A program made the position numbers and the translations under genes. From Colias croceus (lineage: Eukaryota; Arthropoda; Insecta; Lepidoptera; Pieridae), in contig NC_059555.1 of the NCBI RefSeq assembly GCF_905220415.1, positions 6,192,001 through 6,256,000 on the forward strand: a stretch of DNA of 64,000 nt, written 5' to 3'. The stretch's first letter is position 1. Each line of letters starts with the position of its first letter. A model generated the notes under the pieces. That model saw only the letters and a program-made list of their open reading frames with translations. It was not told the DNA's origin and did no database searches. Shown here piece by piece: positions 11,926 to 19,119 of the stretch.

Positions 11926-14900
11926 GGCAGGAGACCCCATATTGTCTACAAAAAATTGGCCAATGATGATGATGAATGTGTAAATGAATGAATGTCTTTT
12001 CCCAGCGAACACTGGCTCGGGGCTGAAGCAGCAGTTCGCGAGCTCGGGGTGCGCGACGCGCGCGAGTCGCCTGCTCGGCGTCGGCGCGGACGAGCTCACG
12101 CGCGCCGTGTTCGCGCCGCACGCCGCTGACCAGCCGCCCGCCGCCACGCTACGGTAACCCAGCACTGTGTCACAGCGCACACCGGCTCGGGGCTGAAGCA
12201 GCAGTTCGCGAGCACGGGGTGCGCGACGCGCGCGAGCCGCCTGCTCGGCGTCGGCGCGGACGAGCTCACGCGCGCCGTGTTCGCGCCGCACGCCGCTGAC
12301 CAGCCGCCCGCCGCCACGCTACGGTAACCCAGCACTGTGTCACAGCGCACACCGGCTCGGGGCTGAAGCAGCAGTTCGCGAGCACGGGGTGCGCGACGCG
12401 CGCGAGCCGCCTGCTCGGCGTCGGCGCGGACGAGCTCACGCGCGCCGTGTTCGCGCCGCACGCCGCTGACCAGCCGCCCGCCGCCACGCTACGGTAACCC
12501 AGCACTGTGTCACAGCGCACACCGGCTCGGGGCTGAAGCAGCAGTTCGCGAGCACGGGGTGCGCGACGCGCGCGAGCCGCCTGCTCGGCGTCGGCGCGGA
12601 CGAGCTCACGCGCGCCGTGTTCGCGCCGCACGCCGCTGACCAGCCGCCCGCCGCCACGCTACGGTAACCCAGCACTGTGTCACAGCGCACACCGGCTCGG
12701 GGCTGCAGCAGCAGTTCGCGAGCTCTTTTGCTTCTCCAATACCGACATAAACCTTGATATAATATAAACTGTTCATTTCGCCAAATTAACTTACTTATTG
12801 GGTTTTTCAGCCCACGACTTCGACCGCTTTGTCAAAAACCTAATCAAATTTGTCAAAAAGCTTCCTCAAGAATAATTCTATTTAAAAAAAAGAGCGTGTT
12901 TGCCGAGCACACGTGTCAGAAGTGAAACCAAAGATACCAAAATCGTCGCCTTACTCCATGTCGTAACTTTGAAATTTTACTCCCAACGCGCCTAAAGAAG
13001 TGTCACTTCATAAAAACGCATCAATATCCGTTGCGTAGTTTAAAAGATACAGACAGCGACAGCGACGGTGTTTTATACTATGTAGTAATGTTTTCTTTTT
13101 CTTTCAGAACACCATCGCCGTCAAATGAAAGAGAATCGCCGGGTGTAGATTCATTAGATGCATTCGTTACCGGACTATACAATGAAACTTTCAACATTGT
13201 TGCTGCATTTGTCAATAGGTAAGAACCAAAAACTTGTGAACATTTGTAGTTTATAGCTAGATGGGCATAAATCTCGTACATATTTCATGCAGTTTTTGTC
13301 AAAAATGCAGTACGCATAATAAATATCTATAAAACATTCATGAATGTATTATATGAATGTGAAGATTTAAATTAGAACAGCAAAATTATTCTTGTAAGAG
13401 ATTCCAGATGTAAAGTTGAAAACTTGACAACTTTGTGCAATTTACCTTCTGTCTTTATGACTATTACTACTGTCATGTACAGATCTTAATATATTATAAC
13501 ACACCTATTGTTTATTTTTTCAGGAGTATATCTACCTCTGCACGAACATCAGCATCGATTCTGCTATTAGACACGCCTGGAGCCGACAACCCGCTATGTG
13601 CGGGACAACAGAGTGGAGCATCTTTATCCAAACTGCTTTCTAACTATCTTCAGGTATAATTTTCGTTAATTCCCTGATATTTATTTTCTTGATAAATGAG
13701 GGTAATTATTTCTTAGTAAACCAAAACAATTTTTAAGCGACTTCAAAAAAAGGAGGAGGTTATCAATTCGGCCGGTAATTTCTTTATGTATGTACATAAT
13801 TTGGCACCAACATCAAACCTATGTAGTAAATATTACAACTAAATAATATGTAGTAACTAATTAATTATATGAAATCTTTTTTATTTTTTACTTTTCCGTT
13901 TTTGAAGTCGGTTTTTTTTTTAACGTACCTAGTTATTTTTATTAGGTATGTATGTCTTATTACATTAAAAATTCTATTGTTGTATAATTTGATGTTATAT
14001 CAACATCAAAAATTTGAAAGAAAATTTGCTTTGCTTTTAAAATTATTTCACGTTTTTTTGCGCATTACAGGAACGACTTCAAGGAGTATTTCATGAGGCA
14101 ATGCTAGTGGCGCCTCGCGAGCGATACGCCCAAGAGGGAATCACGCTAGATGACGGATCGGAAGAAGGTATTTCGTTATTCGTAGTTCGTACTTACTGGG
14201 AAATCACGTCTATATCCTCGACAAAAAATAATTTAAGCATTTATTTCAGATTTGTGTATAATACTTTAATCTGTGTTTGATCATTTATATGATTTTCAGA
14301 TTGGCTATCGGAAACCGTCAATCCGGGGCCCATGATAGACTTGCTCGACAAAGCGCCGCAAAACTCAATAGTGCGGAGTTCGCAAGCGGATTTGCGCGAC
14401 TGCGACAGACGCGGATTGCTTTGGTAAAAATATTTTTGTTTTATGCATCTCCATTTAGACAACAGCATTTCTCTACCTCATATGAAGTTTTATTCACCAC
14501 CAGAAACATTTATTTTTTCAGAAAGTCACAATTTTTTTTTCATAAAATTTTAGACGTCTGTTTTTAAGTTTTTTGGTTGAAATTAATATTTATTCCTGTC
14601 TTCAGGCTGCTAGACGAAGAGTCAATGTACCCGGGCTCATCAGACGACACGTTCCTGGAGCGCGTGATGACGCACTACGGCGCGCCGCACCACACGCAGT
14701 ATCTCATCAAGAAGGCGCCGCACGCGAGGCAGTTCAGCTTGCAGCACTTGCAGGTGATCTACAGTGTGGAAATTTTCGATGGGCCCTGGAGGGAAAGTAC
14801 TTGAAATACTGAAAAGAGGATATTTTGCTGAAAGAAAACATTCCCTTATTTTTAAAAATAAATAGAACTGCATTCAAAGTTTTTCGAAAATTCATTTGCA

Positions 14901-17900
14901 TCGACTGGGAATAGAACTAACTAAAAATTAAAAAATATATTTTTTTTAGTTTATTCTTCAAATCACACAACACTGCTGCACCAGCTGTGCCCGAGCCCAT
15001 CGGACACACGCTTCTGGAGCGCATTAATACGTTCTGTGTGATAATCGTGACTAAATTAATTAAAATAATATTTTTTTGTAGGGTACCAATCCAGTATTAT
15101 ATGACGTCACTGGCTGGGTAAAGGCCAGCCGCGAGAATCCTGTCACCAAGAAGGCACACGCATTGCTACAAGAAAGTCAAAAGTAAGTATTTTTTCCAAC
15201 ATTGCTAAAGGTTTATTTTCGGGTATCTTATCAATTCCCATATATGCCGTTTAATTGACTATCCGTCAGTTTTATATAAATTTTAAGCACAATACGAATA
15301 CATTTTATATACAAGAAAAATATTGAATTATTATTCTGATATTGTTTTTAAATAATAGAACAATTGTTCATTACTTAGCGAGGAGATAGTGCGCGTGTGG
15401 ACGTGGTCGCGCGGCGCGTGCGGCGCCTCCAGCTGGTCCGCTATCGGCGACGCGTCCACGCTGCGACGCGCCTCCTCTATACGACGGACACTCACATCGG
15501 GTAAGTTTCTTGTGATTTATTTTTGTAATATGAAGAAAAATTTTATTTTTATGGTTTTATGGTGAATTTTTCGGTCATATTTCATTGAAAATTTCATAAT
15601 TACATATTTCCTAGCGACCGCCGCTTCGCCTGTGTTTTCAAAGAAAAACTCGCATATTTCCCGGTCCCGTGGGATTTCCGAGATAAAACCTATCCTATGT
15701 GTTAATCCAAGTTACCCTCTATATGTGTGCTTAATAACTCAGGCCCCGGAATCACAGATACAATAGAAAATCTATTGTGTCGTGGACCGACCGGGCCGCT
15801 TGGGGCTCAATGGGTTAATTTAATTGTAGTCGGTTCAGTAGTATTTGCGTGAAAGAGTAACAAACACACGTACACATCCTCACAAACTTTCGCATTTATA
15901 TTGATTTTTAGTAAGATTCTGAAAAAAAAAAATAAGGAAATGAATTTTGCACAATTAAAAAATTGGTTGTCTGTAAAGTCGGTTTACTGACGATAGTTGA
16001 ACGTGACAACGTCCGATTGTGCTTCTTTGTCGCTCGTTCCGCGCTCTCGCTCGCACTTCAAGCCTTACATGGAACGCCTCAGATCAGATGAGTCAGAGCG
16101 AGGTAACGCCGCATGAGTCATGTTTTTTCGTGCGTGCAGCCGGCTTTATCGAATTATAAGACGTTGTCACGTCAAAAACTGTATTACACAGGTACAGCGG
16201 GCATGAAGCGTCGTTCGACGGCGCTACAAGCGAAGTTCGTGGCGGACGGCGTGGTGGACACGCTGCGGCGCTGCGGCGCGGCCGGCGCGCACTTCGTGTG
16301 CTGCCTGCTCGCGCACCAGCCGCACGACGCCGGGGACGACGTCAACGTGCCCTTGCTGCGCTCGCAGGTCAGTGCCGATATACAGGCATTGAGATAATAT
16401 TACTACGTATGGAGGAGACACCACGAACAAAATCTGTGCGCCATTTTTTTGCTCTAAGTTTTAAAAATTATTATCTAGTTAGGTACTTACCGATGAAAGT
16501 TATTCCTTTGCACTTTTCCGTATTATTTGTGCAATATCGTAACACACACGAAGGCATATTTGATGCGTTTCACTTTAAAACAAATAAAAAATGGGCGTCA
16601 GTTACGCCATATTGCGTATATTGAGCGGAACGCGGACCTGCGTATAAGCGATGTAGGCGGTGTCGTCTCCATATGTATATCTCAATGTATACAGGGTGTA
16701 ATCGTTAAGTGTGCACAGACGATTATTCCGTAACTATAACAGATATCAAAAAACTTTAAACTGATATTGAAAGTAATGAGTAAAATTTTTTAAAATAAAA
16801 CGCGAAATATCCAAAAATGTTACATGAAACTCTCCCATACATTTTATTTCCCATACATTTTGTATTCAAAGCAAATGTTCGAAATGACATCCTTGATTTG
16901 GAATACCATTGTATTCCACATCGAGCTCTATTTACAGTATCTTAATGAACTTTCATTAAAATTTGCGAAGTAATTAATGCACAAAATAAAATAAAAAAGC
17001 AAAACCTTTCATAAGAAATGTATGGAATAGTCATATTTCATACAAAATATATGGGAACGTTTCATGTAAAATTTTTTGATATTTCTCGTTTTATTTTTAA
17101 AAAGTTATTATTGTCATTTCACTCTTTTAGGGAAAGTACTTTCAATATCAGTTTAAAGTTTTTTGATATATCTGTAATAGTTACGGAATAATCGCCTGTG
17201 CACACTTAACGATTACACCCTGTATATGTAATACGTCATAGGTGTAGCCACAAAGCAGATAAAGAACGTGCGTAACGTCCCCCTTTTTTTAAGCTATTGC
17301 ATAGCTTCTATCGCGGGCCTTGAGCGCGGGGACCGAATCGAGAAATTCCGTAACGAAAAAACCTCACGCTCCCCACTCCGACGGGCGGAGGTGTGGCTTG
17401 AAGGCATAGCATGCAATAGCTTTACCGCGGCAGTCCCCGAGTGCCACACGTCGTTTTTTTTTATAGTGGGGAAATCTTCGTCCCCCTCAATTAAGCCCGC
17501 GCACTGGCTTCACCCGATTCAATATAAAAAATCTGTCTCTTCTTCGTATCTGCTGTGTGGGTATAGCGGTAGCAGAGCTCGACGGTGCAACGGGAAATTC
17601 GTGGTGGACTGATGCTGGTCGAGACAGTAGTGACGATCTGGTGTAGGCACATCAAACCGAAAGAATAGAAGAAATTTGATTGCTCTAACGGGATTACGGG
17701 TGGTCGAGAGGTTAGGCGTTGTCCTCGCAAGGCGAGAGACGCGTGTTCGAATCACGTGATCGAATTTTTTCTTATTTAAAAAGAAATCCATTAATAACTC
17801 AGCCCCCGGAATCACAGACACAATAGAATCTATTGTTTCGTGGTCAGATCGGGTCGCTCGGGGCTCAATGGGTTAAGAAAAAATATAATTTTAGACAAAA

Positions 17901-19119
17901 AAATCACATTTTAAAATTTATCCGGCCACAGACAAAAAAAATATATTAATGTTTAACTTATAATACTAATTGTTTTTGCATGGCGGTAAACAAAAGTATT
18001 TATTTTATCCGTTCAACTACTGACTAGATGATAGATGAGCATTTAAGGGACCTAATTAATTGCAACAGGGGACTTATTAAATAATTGGACAATTTATTTG
18101 TTACAATTGTATAATTTGATAATAATAAATAATGGCAATTAACTTAAAAAACGGCATTTTATTGCATAATATTAAATTTTGAAGATATTACACCAAAACG
18201 AAAATGCCATCATCTGCTCGTGCTTTTTTCATGCAAATAAATATTAAATATTTGTTCCAGTTCCGCGGCTTCCAATTGCTCGAGGCAGCGAGGTTGTATA
18301 AGCAAGGATTCCCTGAACACATGCCCCTTTCGGAGTTCGCAAGGAGGTATGTCATATTTCATATATTTATAAATTTTGTTATTCATATAAACTTGTCATG
18401 ATTTCTTTTTGCTAGGTGTAAAAATATAAAATATAATACGAAGAAATCGAACTGATATGCTTATCCCTTAGTTTTGAAATTAAAGTATCAATAAATTAAT
18501 TACTATTATTATGAACATAGATATAGCACATATTTCTTTCATTTCGTTTTTGTAAAATAAGACTGTTTTAAATTATTGCGGTATTGCTCTTCCTCACATT
18601 TTTACTAAGCTTTCCGTATCTCAGGCCTCTTCAAATGCCAAACAAAAGGAAGCTCTATAACAATTGCAATAGATATATACATAATACATAATCCAAACTA
18701 ATATTATAAATGCGAAAGTAACTTTGTCTGTCTGTCTGTTACTCAATCACGCCTTAACTACTGAACCAATTTGCATGAAATTTGGTATAGAGATATTTTG
18801 ATACCCGATAAAGGACATAGGCTACTTTTTGCCCCGGGAAAGAGGATAGGTTTTACCCCGGAAATCCCACGAGAACGGGAACTATGCGAGTTTTTCTACG
18901 ACTGCGCCGGCGAAGCTGCGGGTGGAAAGCTAGTATAAATATATTATATACTATTCACACTAATATAACGTATAATATTTGAACAGGTACCGACTCCTAG
19001 CCACATCGGAAAGCGAAACGCCAGAAACAGCAACAACTCTATCAGAAAGACAGATCGTGGACGACATGCTGCTAACCCTGGACCTGGACGTCACCAGCTA
19101 TAGACTTGGTCTTACACAG
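8477..19119 (+). CDS. Myo18: Myosin XVIII heavy chain, head region (17 exons, partial)
   Basis: Spliced CDS: 8477-8659, 8978-9157, 9554-9678, 10501-10638, 10945-11088, 11589-11818, 12006-12153, 13108-13218, 13524-13653, 14071-14167, 14300-14423, 14606-14753, 15082-15182, 15379-15500, 16192-16367, 18261-18346, 18987-19119. All junctions are AG/GT and join in frame to 792 codons. Order: SH3-like fold (about residues 5-75), P-loop GRSGSGKT (162-169), switch region, LLLDTPGADNP (switch II), relay LLDEES, converter with QGFPEH, ending RLGLTQ just before the expected VFFR. These words match myosin XVIII (vertebrate MYO18A; Drosophila Mhcl), an actin-binding scaffold with little or no ATPase. The usual N-terminal KE-rich/PDZ part and the IQ plus coiled-coil tail are absent, so both ends are open. 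Exon 7 is tandemly repeated and exon 12 has a relic copy. Confidence 0.93.
8978..9157 (+). CDS. Myo18: Myosin XVIII exon 2: motor entry
   Basis: 60 codons, phase 0/0. ANPPQLERAEDIASLRCLNE is the conserved transition from the SH3-like fold to the motor. AGHALLVMGPP corresponds to the segment that in other myosins reads AGL(x)CVxVNP. Strongly GC-rich compared with flanking introns. Confidence 0.93.
9310..9384. mobile_element. Decayed lepidopteran retroposon fragment
   Basis: The intron 2 words ATCATCATCAGCC, ATATACG, GGTCTCCTATGA and AGGCCATAAT, in this order, match a very common moth/butterfly short interspersed repeat as I remember it. Short and decayed, with no visible ends. Confidence 0.45.
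9554..9678 (+). CDS. Myo18: Myosin XVIII exon 3: up to P-loop
   Basis: Phase 0 start, ends after two bases of the Arg codon in the P-loop. It encodes MFRGCRMDDMPPHVFAAAQA and FLGR; the MPPH(V/I)FAxAQxA block is the standard motif before the nucleotide-binding loop. The acceptor is TAG at 9551-9553. Confidence 0.93.
10501..10638 (+). CDS. Myo18: Myosin XVIII exon 4: P-loop
   Basis: Completes G-R-S-G-S-G-K-T-S, the Walker A loop, then MRHCVWYLASAYPT and ALDVLHIFGSSR. The invariant Lys and Thr of the P-loop are present, so nucleotide binding is plausible. In/out phase 2/2. Confidence 0.95.
10945..11088 (+). CDS. Myo18: Myosin XVIII exon 5: switch I region
   Basis: Begins TGSNTHATRFVSLTSLDFDG, where conventional myosins carry N-x-N-S-S-R-F. 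Only the final T-R-F matches, which removes the canonical switch I serines. It continues through TLLPDLRPDQSHLRALHI. Donor GTAAGT at 11089. Confidence 0.92.
11119..11260 (-). mobile_element. 3' end of a non-LTR retroposon with (TTCA)n tail
   Basis: Read on the minus strand: GAAGAAATCGCTCACGAGCG, then GTACATCTATATT, then TACAATAAAGAGTATTTC followed by (ATTC)n. The ordering of an AATAAAGAGT word and a 4-bp tail repeat is typical of lepidopteran LINE/SINE 3' ends. It lies in myosin intron 5. Confidence 0.6.
11589..11818 (+). CDS. Myo18: Myosin XVIII exon 6: upper 50K part
   Basis: Encodes LFHGCDGRLRRELFLDQ, a linker, and FAALKDALQAIGVTEQEQLA then VWKILAAVCHLG. The latter is the conserved myosin helix pair (MxxIG(F/V)xxxEQxxI(W/F)xILAAxLHLGN); here HLGN reads HLGW. 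In phase 2, out phase 1. Confidence 0.93.
11871..11925. repeat. (AATC)n microsatellite
   Basis: About thirteen uninterrupted AATC units in the short intron 6, about 80 bases upstream of the exon 7 acceptor and the exon-7 array. Confidence 0.95.
12006..12153 (+). CDS. Myo18: Myosin XVIII exon 7 (first copy of array)
   Basis: 148 nt, in phase 1, out phase 2. Encodes ANTGSGLKQQFASSGCATRA then SRLLGVGADELTRAVFAPHA, the myosin segment with the LLGV-x-x-x-(D/E)L pattern. The acceptor has a good pyrimidine run (TCTTTTCCCAG). The donor is CG/GTAACC. Joined to exons 6 and 8 it keeps the frame. This is the only copy with a normal acceptor. Confidence 0.9.
12176..12323 (+). CDS. Myo18: Exon 7 copy 2 (possible alternative exon)
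   Basis: Same length, phases and donor as exon 7, but encoding AHTGSGLKQQFASTGC at its start. Its only upstream AG is CACTGTGTCACAG, and the gap from copy 1 is 22 nt, below any workable intron. It could only replace copy 1, not join it. Use is unproven. Confidence 0.4.
12346..12493 (+). CDS. Myo18: Exon 7 copy 3 (possible alternative exon)
   Basis: Nucleotide-identical to copy 2, including splice words. It would encode the same peptide, so it adds no protein diversity. Recent unequal exchange or an assembly artefact are the likely causes. Confidence 0.35.
12516..12663 (+). CDS. Myo18: Exon 7 copy 4 (possible alternative exon)
   Basis: Identical to copies 2 and 3. It is the last copy with an intact donor (GTAACC at 12664), so it is the one best placed to splice to exon 8 if a distant acceptor choice were made. 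Confidence 0.35.
12686..12725 (+). pseudogene. Exon 7 partial copy 5
   Basis: Only the first 40 bases of the unit are present, with AAG changed to CAG, before an abrupt change to ordinary intron sequence. There is no donor, so it cannot act as an exon. Confidence 0.85.
13108..13218 (+). CDS. Myo18: Myosin XVIII exon 8
   Basis: In phase 2, out phase 2. Encodes TPSPSNERESPGVDSLDAF and VTGLYNETFNIVAAFVNR. The last part is the conserved helix (AxxxLYxxLFxxLVxxVN) that precedes the switch II strand. Good acceptor TTCTTTCAG. Confidence 0.92.
13524..13653 (+). CDS. Myo18: Myosin XVIII exon 9: switch II
   Basis: Encodes SISTSARTSASILLLDTPGA then DNPLCAGQQSGASLSKLLSN. LLLDTPGADNP replaces the canonical D-I-x-G-F-E of catalytic myosins: the Glu that positions the lytic water is absent. 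The DTPG wording is typical of myosin XVIII. Out phase 0. Confidence 0.94.
13731..13930. mobile_element. MITE-like repeat with GACTTCAAAAA ends
   Basis: Left end CGACTTCAAAAAAAGGAGG and right end TTTTTGAAGTCGG are inverted copies around about 170 bp. This is a common moth/butterfly repeat pattern. The exact ends and superfamily are not fixed. Confidence 0.5.
14071..14167 (+). CDS. Myo18: Myosin XVIII exon 10
   Basis: In phase 0, out phase 1. ERLQGVFHEAMLVAPRERYA then QEGITLDD matches the NExLQxxFxxxMFxxExExYxxEGI block that follows switch II in myosins. Confidence 0.93.
14300..14423 (+). CDS. Myo18: Myosin XVIII exon 11
   Basis: Encodes DWLSETVNPGPMIDLLDKAP then SQADLRDCDRRGLL. PMIDLLDKAPQ matches the myosin segment xxIDLIExxPxGIxxLLDEE with an XVIII-specific insert before the relay. 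Phases 1/2. Confidence 0.92.
14606..14753 (+). CDS. Myo18: Myosin XVIII exon 12: relay helix
   Basis: LLDEESMYPGSSDDTFLERV is the start of the relay helix, followed by AARQFSLQHLQ-like sequence (HARQFSLQHLQ). In phase 2, out phase 0. In muscle myosin of Drosophila the equivalent relay exon is alternatively spliced; a relic second copy lies in the next intron here. Confidence 0.93.
14973..15040 (+). pseudogene. Relic duplicate of relay exon 12
   Basis: Starts CTGCTG like exon 12. It then aligns as CCCGAGCCCATCGGAC / ACACGCTTCTGGAGCGC against exon 12 CCCGGGCTCATCAGACG / ACACGTTCCTGGAGCGC, with a one-base deletion that shifts the frame. After correction of reading it shows LLER where exon 12 has FLER. 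No donor is preserved, so it is not an active exon. It is GC-rich inside an AT-rich intron. Confidence 0.7.
15082..15182 (+). CDS. Myo18: Myosin XVIII exon 13: lower 50K
   Basis: GTNPVLYDVTGWVKASRENP then VTKKAHALLQESQ, matching the V-x-Y-x-V-x-x-W-x-x-K-(N/D)-P myosin block. Phases 0/2. Confidence 0.93.
15379..15500 (+). CDS. Myo18: Myosin XVIII exon 14: loop 2 region
   Basis: EEIVRVWTWSRGACGASSWS then an Arg/Ser-rich stretch (LRRASSIRRTLTSG). This is the surface loop near the actin interface, with a positive charge cluster. Phases 2/1. The acceptor TTACTTAG is weak in pyrimidines. Confidence 0.88.
15611..15907 (-). mobile_element. LEP1-like Helitron, interrupted
   Basis: Minus-strand copy with CTAG at 15611-15614, then the family words TTTTCAAAGAAAAACTCGC, CCCGTGGGATTTCCG and AAAACCTATCCTATG, ending in TTTCGCATTTATA. 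It is split by the TTAA-flanked insert at 15735-15814. Confidence 0.75.
15735..15814. mobile_element. 80-bp TTAA-flanked mini-element, copy 1
   Basis: Flanked by TTAA (15731-15734 and 15815-15818). Inner ends TAACTCAGGCCCC and GGGGCTCAATGGG are imperfect inverted copies. The centre is a small palindrome around ACAATAG / CTATTGT. TTAA target suggests a piggyBac-type MITE. Inserted inside the Helitron, so it is younger than it. Confidence 0.7.
15985..16180. mobile_element. MITE-like element with GACGTGACAACGTC ends
   Basis: Left AACGTGACAACGTC and right GACGTTGTCACGTC are inverted. The interior, with CTCGTTCCGCGCTCTCGCTC and ATGAGTCATG, is a repeat often seen in moth genomes. Ends are approximate; it lies right before exon 15. 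Confidence 0.5.
16192..16367 (+). CDS. Myo18: Myosin XVIII exon 15
   Basis: GTAGMKRRSTALQAKFVADG then VVDTLRRCGAAGAHFVCCLL. This corresponds to the myosin block where the lower 50K meets the SH2/SH1 helices (L-x-x-L-x-x-T-x-x-HFVRC); here HFVCC. Phases 1/0. Confidence 0.93.
16692..17222. mobile_element. 531-bp MITE with ~170-bp inverted repeats, TA target
   Basis: Ends CAGGGTGTAATCGTTAAGTG and its reverse complement, flanked by TA at 16690-16691 and 17223-17224. Similarity continues inward for about 170 bases with small indels, leaving a short centre. CAGGGTGT ends with TA duplication fit a Tc1/mariner non-autonomous element. It lies in intron 15. Confidence 0.9.
17225..17690. repeat. GC-richer repeat-like patch
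   Basis: Holds a palindromic word AAGCTATTGCATAGCTT near 17292 and part of it again (GCAATAGCT) near 17413, plus T-runs at 17281 and 17454. It looks like one or more retroposon pieces but I cannot assign a family. No credible coding exon is visible. Confidence 0.4.
17691..17765 (+). ncRNA. tRNA-like sequence (SINE head or tRNA pseudogene)
   Basis: A-box-like GGTCGAGAGGTTAGGC, an anticodon-like arm TTGTC-CTCGCAA-GGCGA (7-nt loop, T33, CGC at 34-36) and a T arm CGTG-TTCGAAT-CACG (B box GTTCGAATC). The D arm resembles tRNA-Ser. The acceptor stem does not pair well, so it is more likely a SINE head or a decayed tRNA than a working gene. A T-run follows. Confidence 0.5.
17795..17872. mobile_element. 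78-bp TTAA-flanked mini-element, copy 2
   Basis: Second copy of the 15735-15814 element, same orientation, flanked by TTAA at 17791-17794 and 17873-17876. Here the central palindrome is near perfect (ACAATAGAATCTATTGT). Confidence 0.7.
18261..18346 (+). CDS. Myo18: Myosin XVIII exon 16: SH1 helix / converter start
   Basis: FRGFQLLEAARLYKQGFPEH then MPLSEFARR. Aligns with the L-E-x-(I/V)-R-(I/L)-x-x-x-GFP-x-R-x-x-(F/Y)-x-E-F motif of all myosins. Phase 0/2. Confidence 0.94.
18694..18933 (+). mobile_element. LEP1-like Helitron (GTCT-core family)
   Basis: CAAACTAATATTATAAATGC start, (GTCT)n near 18726, GAAATTTGGTATAGAGATAT, GGACATAGGCTAC, ending GGAAAGCTAG before T. It ends only 53 bases before the exon 17 acceptor at 18986. 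Confidence 0.85.
18987..19119 (+). CDS. Myo18: Myosin XVIII exon 17: converter
   Basis: YRLLATSESETPETATTLSE then DDMLLTLDLDVTSYRLGLTQ. RLGLTQ corresponds to (F/Y)-x-(I/L)-G-x-T-K just before V-F-F-R. Out phase 0, donor GTTAGT. The next exon should begin with VFFR-like codons and is not found anywhere in the remaining window. Confidence 0.94.

Larger units (their letters stand above)
12006..12725 (+). repeat. 170-bp tandem array of exon 7 (4 full + 1 partial copies)
   Basis: Units start at 12006, 12176, 12346, 12516 and 12686 (the last stops at 12725). Each unit is the 148-nt exon plus a 22-nt spacer (GT...AG). Units 2-4 are identical to each other; unit 1 differs at a few bases, giving Asn to His and Ser to Thr changes plus silent ones. 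Unit 5 is partial and resembles unit 1 at its breakpoint (GAGCTC). Very high GC contrasts with the flanking intron. Confidence 0.95.

Noticed and set aside
11915..12690. Five overlapping minus-strand ORFs of 68-122 codons with repeated peptide units
   Set aside because: They are the antisense of the exon-7 array. High GC removes stops, and the repetition follows the 170-bp units.
12006..12725. CRISPR-like regular repeats
   Set aside because: The units are exon copies of 148 nt with constant 22-nt spacers in a eukaryotic gene; spacers are identical, unlike a CRISPR array.
17691..17765. Functional tRNA gene
   Set aside because: Acceptor stem does not pair and the D arm and anticodon suggest different isotypes; kept only as tRNA-like.
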